A stretch of 64,000 nt of DNA from Dendrolimus kikuchii (Eukaryota > Arthropoda > Insecta > Lepidoptera > Lasiocampidae), in contig CM034407.1 of the NCBI GenBank assembly GCA_019925095.2, forward strand, positions 17,862,710 to 17,926,709, read 5' to 3'. Both the position numbers and the translations under genes were made by a program. The notes under the pieces are model-generated. The model was not told where the DNA came from. It saw nothing but the letters and a program-made list of their open reading frames with translations, and did no database searches. The first letter of the stretch is position 1, and the number at the start of each line of letters is the position of its first letter. Shown here one piece after another: positions 63,511 to 64,000 of the stretch.

Positions 63511-63908
63511 AAGGGTACCTAAGGGTAAAAAAGGGAATTTTACGCTCTCACTCCTGTCTTTCTTTTGGAAATCTAGTTGTACTGTACAATGATTTCTGGC
63601 AAAATTATCAACAATCGCATCTCAGAAACATTCTGCAGTATAGAGCTAACGGTATCACCAAACAATACTTATGTGTGAGACAGATATTGCGCGGACAGTT
63701 GATCATCCCAAGTCCAACAATTTGTTTGAATAAGCTTGGCAGCCACCCCGGTTTTTTTTTTTAAATTGTTTCGCGGTTTTACTATCCTCTGGAGCGTTGA
63801 CGTTTCGACAGATGTGACGTCCATGTTCAATTCCGTAATTAATGTTCGGGTCTCAACTGCGGTGCCGTGGTAAAATTCAAAATTTTGCCATCGGTTATTT
63901 TTTTCGTA
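63511..63908. other. no recognised feature
   Basis: Mixed sequence. 63800-63815 (TTGACGTTTCGACAG) faintly recalls the Penelope terminal repeat but is too short to call. Confidence 0.35.
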
Positions 63909-64000
63909 GTCGTGGTAGCGTAATGGCTAGCGTACGCGTCCCAAAGTCAAAGGACGCGGGTTCAATCCTGGCCGGAACGCATGCACCAATTAGGCAGTTT
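63909..64000 (+). mobile_element. tRNA-derived SINE, family T2, cut by window end
   Basis: GTCGTGGTAGCGTAATGGC, B box GGGTTCAATCCTGG, GAACGCATGCACC: identical layout to 51843-52150. The body continues outside the window. Confidence 0.75.

Overview
The window looks like AT-rich, transposon-laden insect DNA, most likely from a moth or butterfly. This rests on its repeat types: tRNA-headed SINEs ending in ATT or TTA runs, RTE-like retrotransposons ending directly in short tandem repeats, Mag-like and Jockey-like elements, small TC...CTAG Helitron-type elements and Penelope-like elements. I could search no database, so the order is an inference. No bacterial or organellar genes are seen. Almost everything legible is mobile DNA, much of it nested.

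Layout. 0-23 kb is a mosaic of short repeats: about a dozen copies of a ~310-bp family (family S), RTE-type C-terminal fragments with (TATG)n tails, SINEs, small Helitron-like elements, Penelope-derived insertions and decayed LINE pieces. 23.9-27.5 kb holds a long LINE on the minus strand with an open 990-codon endonuclease/reverse transcriptase ORF. 27.5-36.6 kb is more mosaic, including a SINE-like family (V) with clear target-site duplications and a Penelope-like copy with inverted arms. 36.6-41.7 kb is a Jockey-type LINE on the minus strand with both ORFs open. 44.8-46.1 kb is a dead mariner. 47.6-51.8 kb contains the only convincing host gene: three minus-strand exons (51594-51721, 50052-50196, 48008-48140) with canonical splice sites and matching reading phases; its introns are filled with transposons. 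56.3-60.4 kb is a Ty3/gypsy element, closest to the Mag group, with one uninterrupted gag-pol ORF. A solo LTR lies at 62.6-63.1 kb.

How parts relate. Family S copies carry the 5' leader and the 3' tail of the 23.9-27.5 kb LINE with the coding body removed, so that LINE, or a relative, is the likely source and mobiliser. The Penelope-derived insertions share the same two ends and have 9-13 bp duplications. One of them is only 160 bp, is nearly a perfect hairpin, and carries a hammerhead-ribozyme-like core in its loop. These two points, and the host exons, are the most worthwhile leads.
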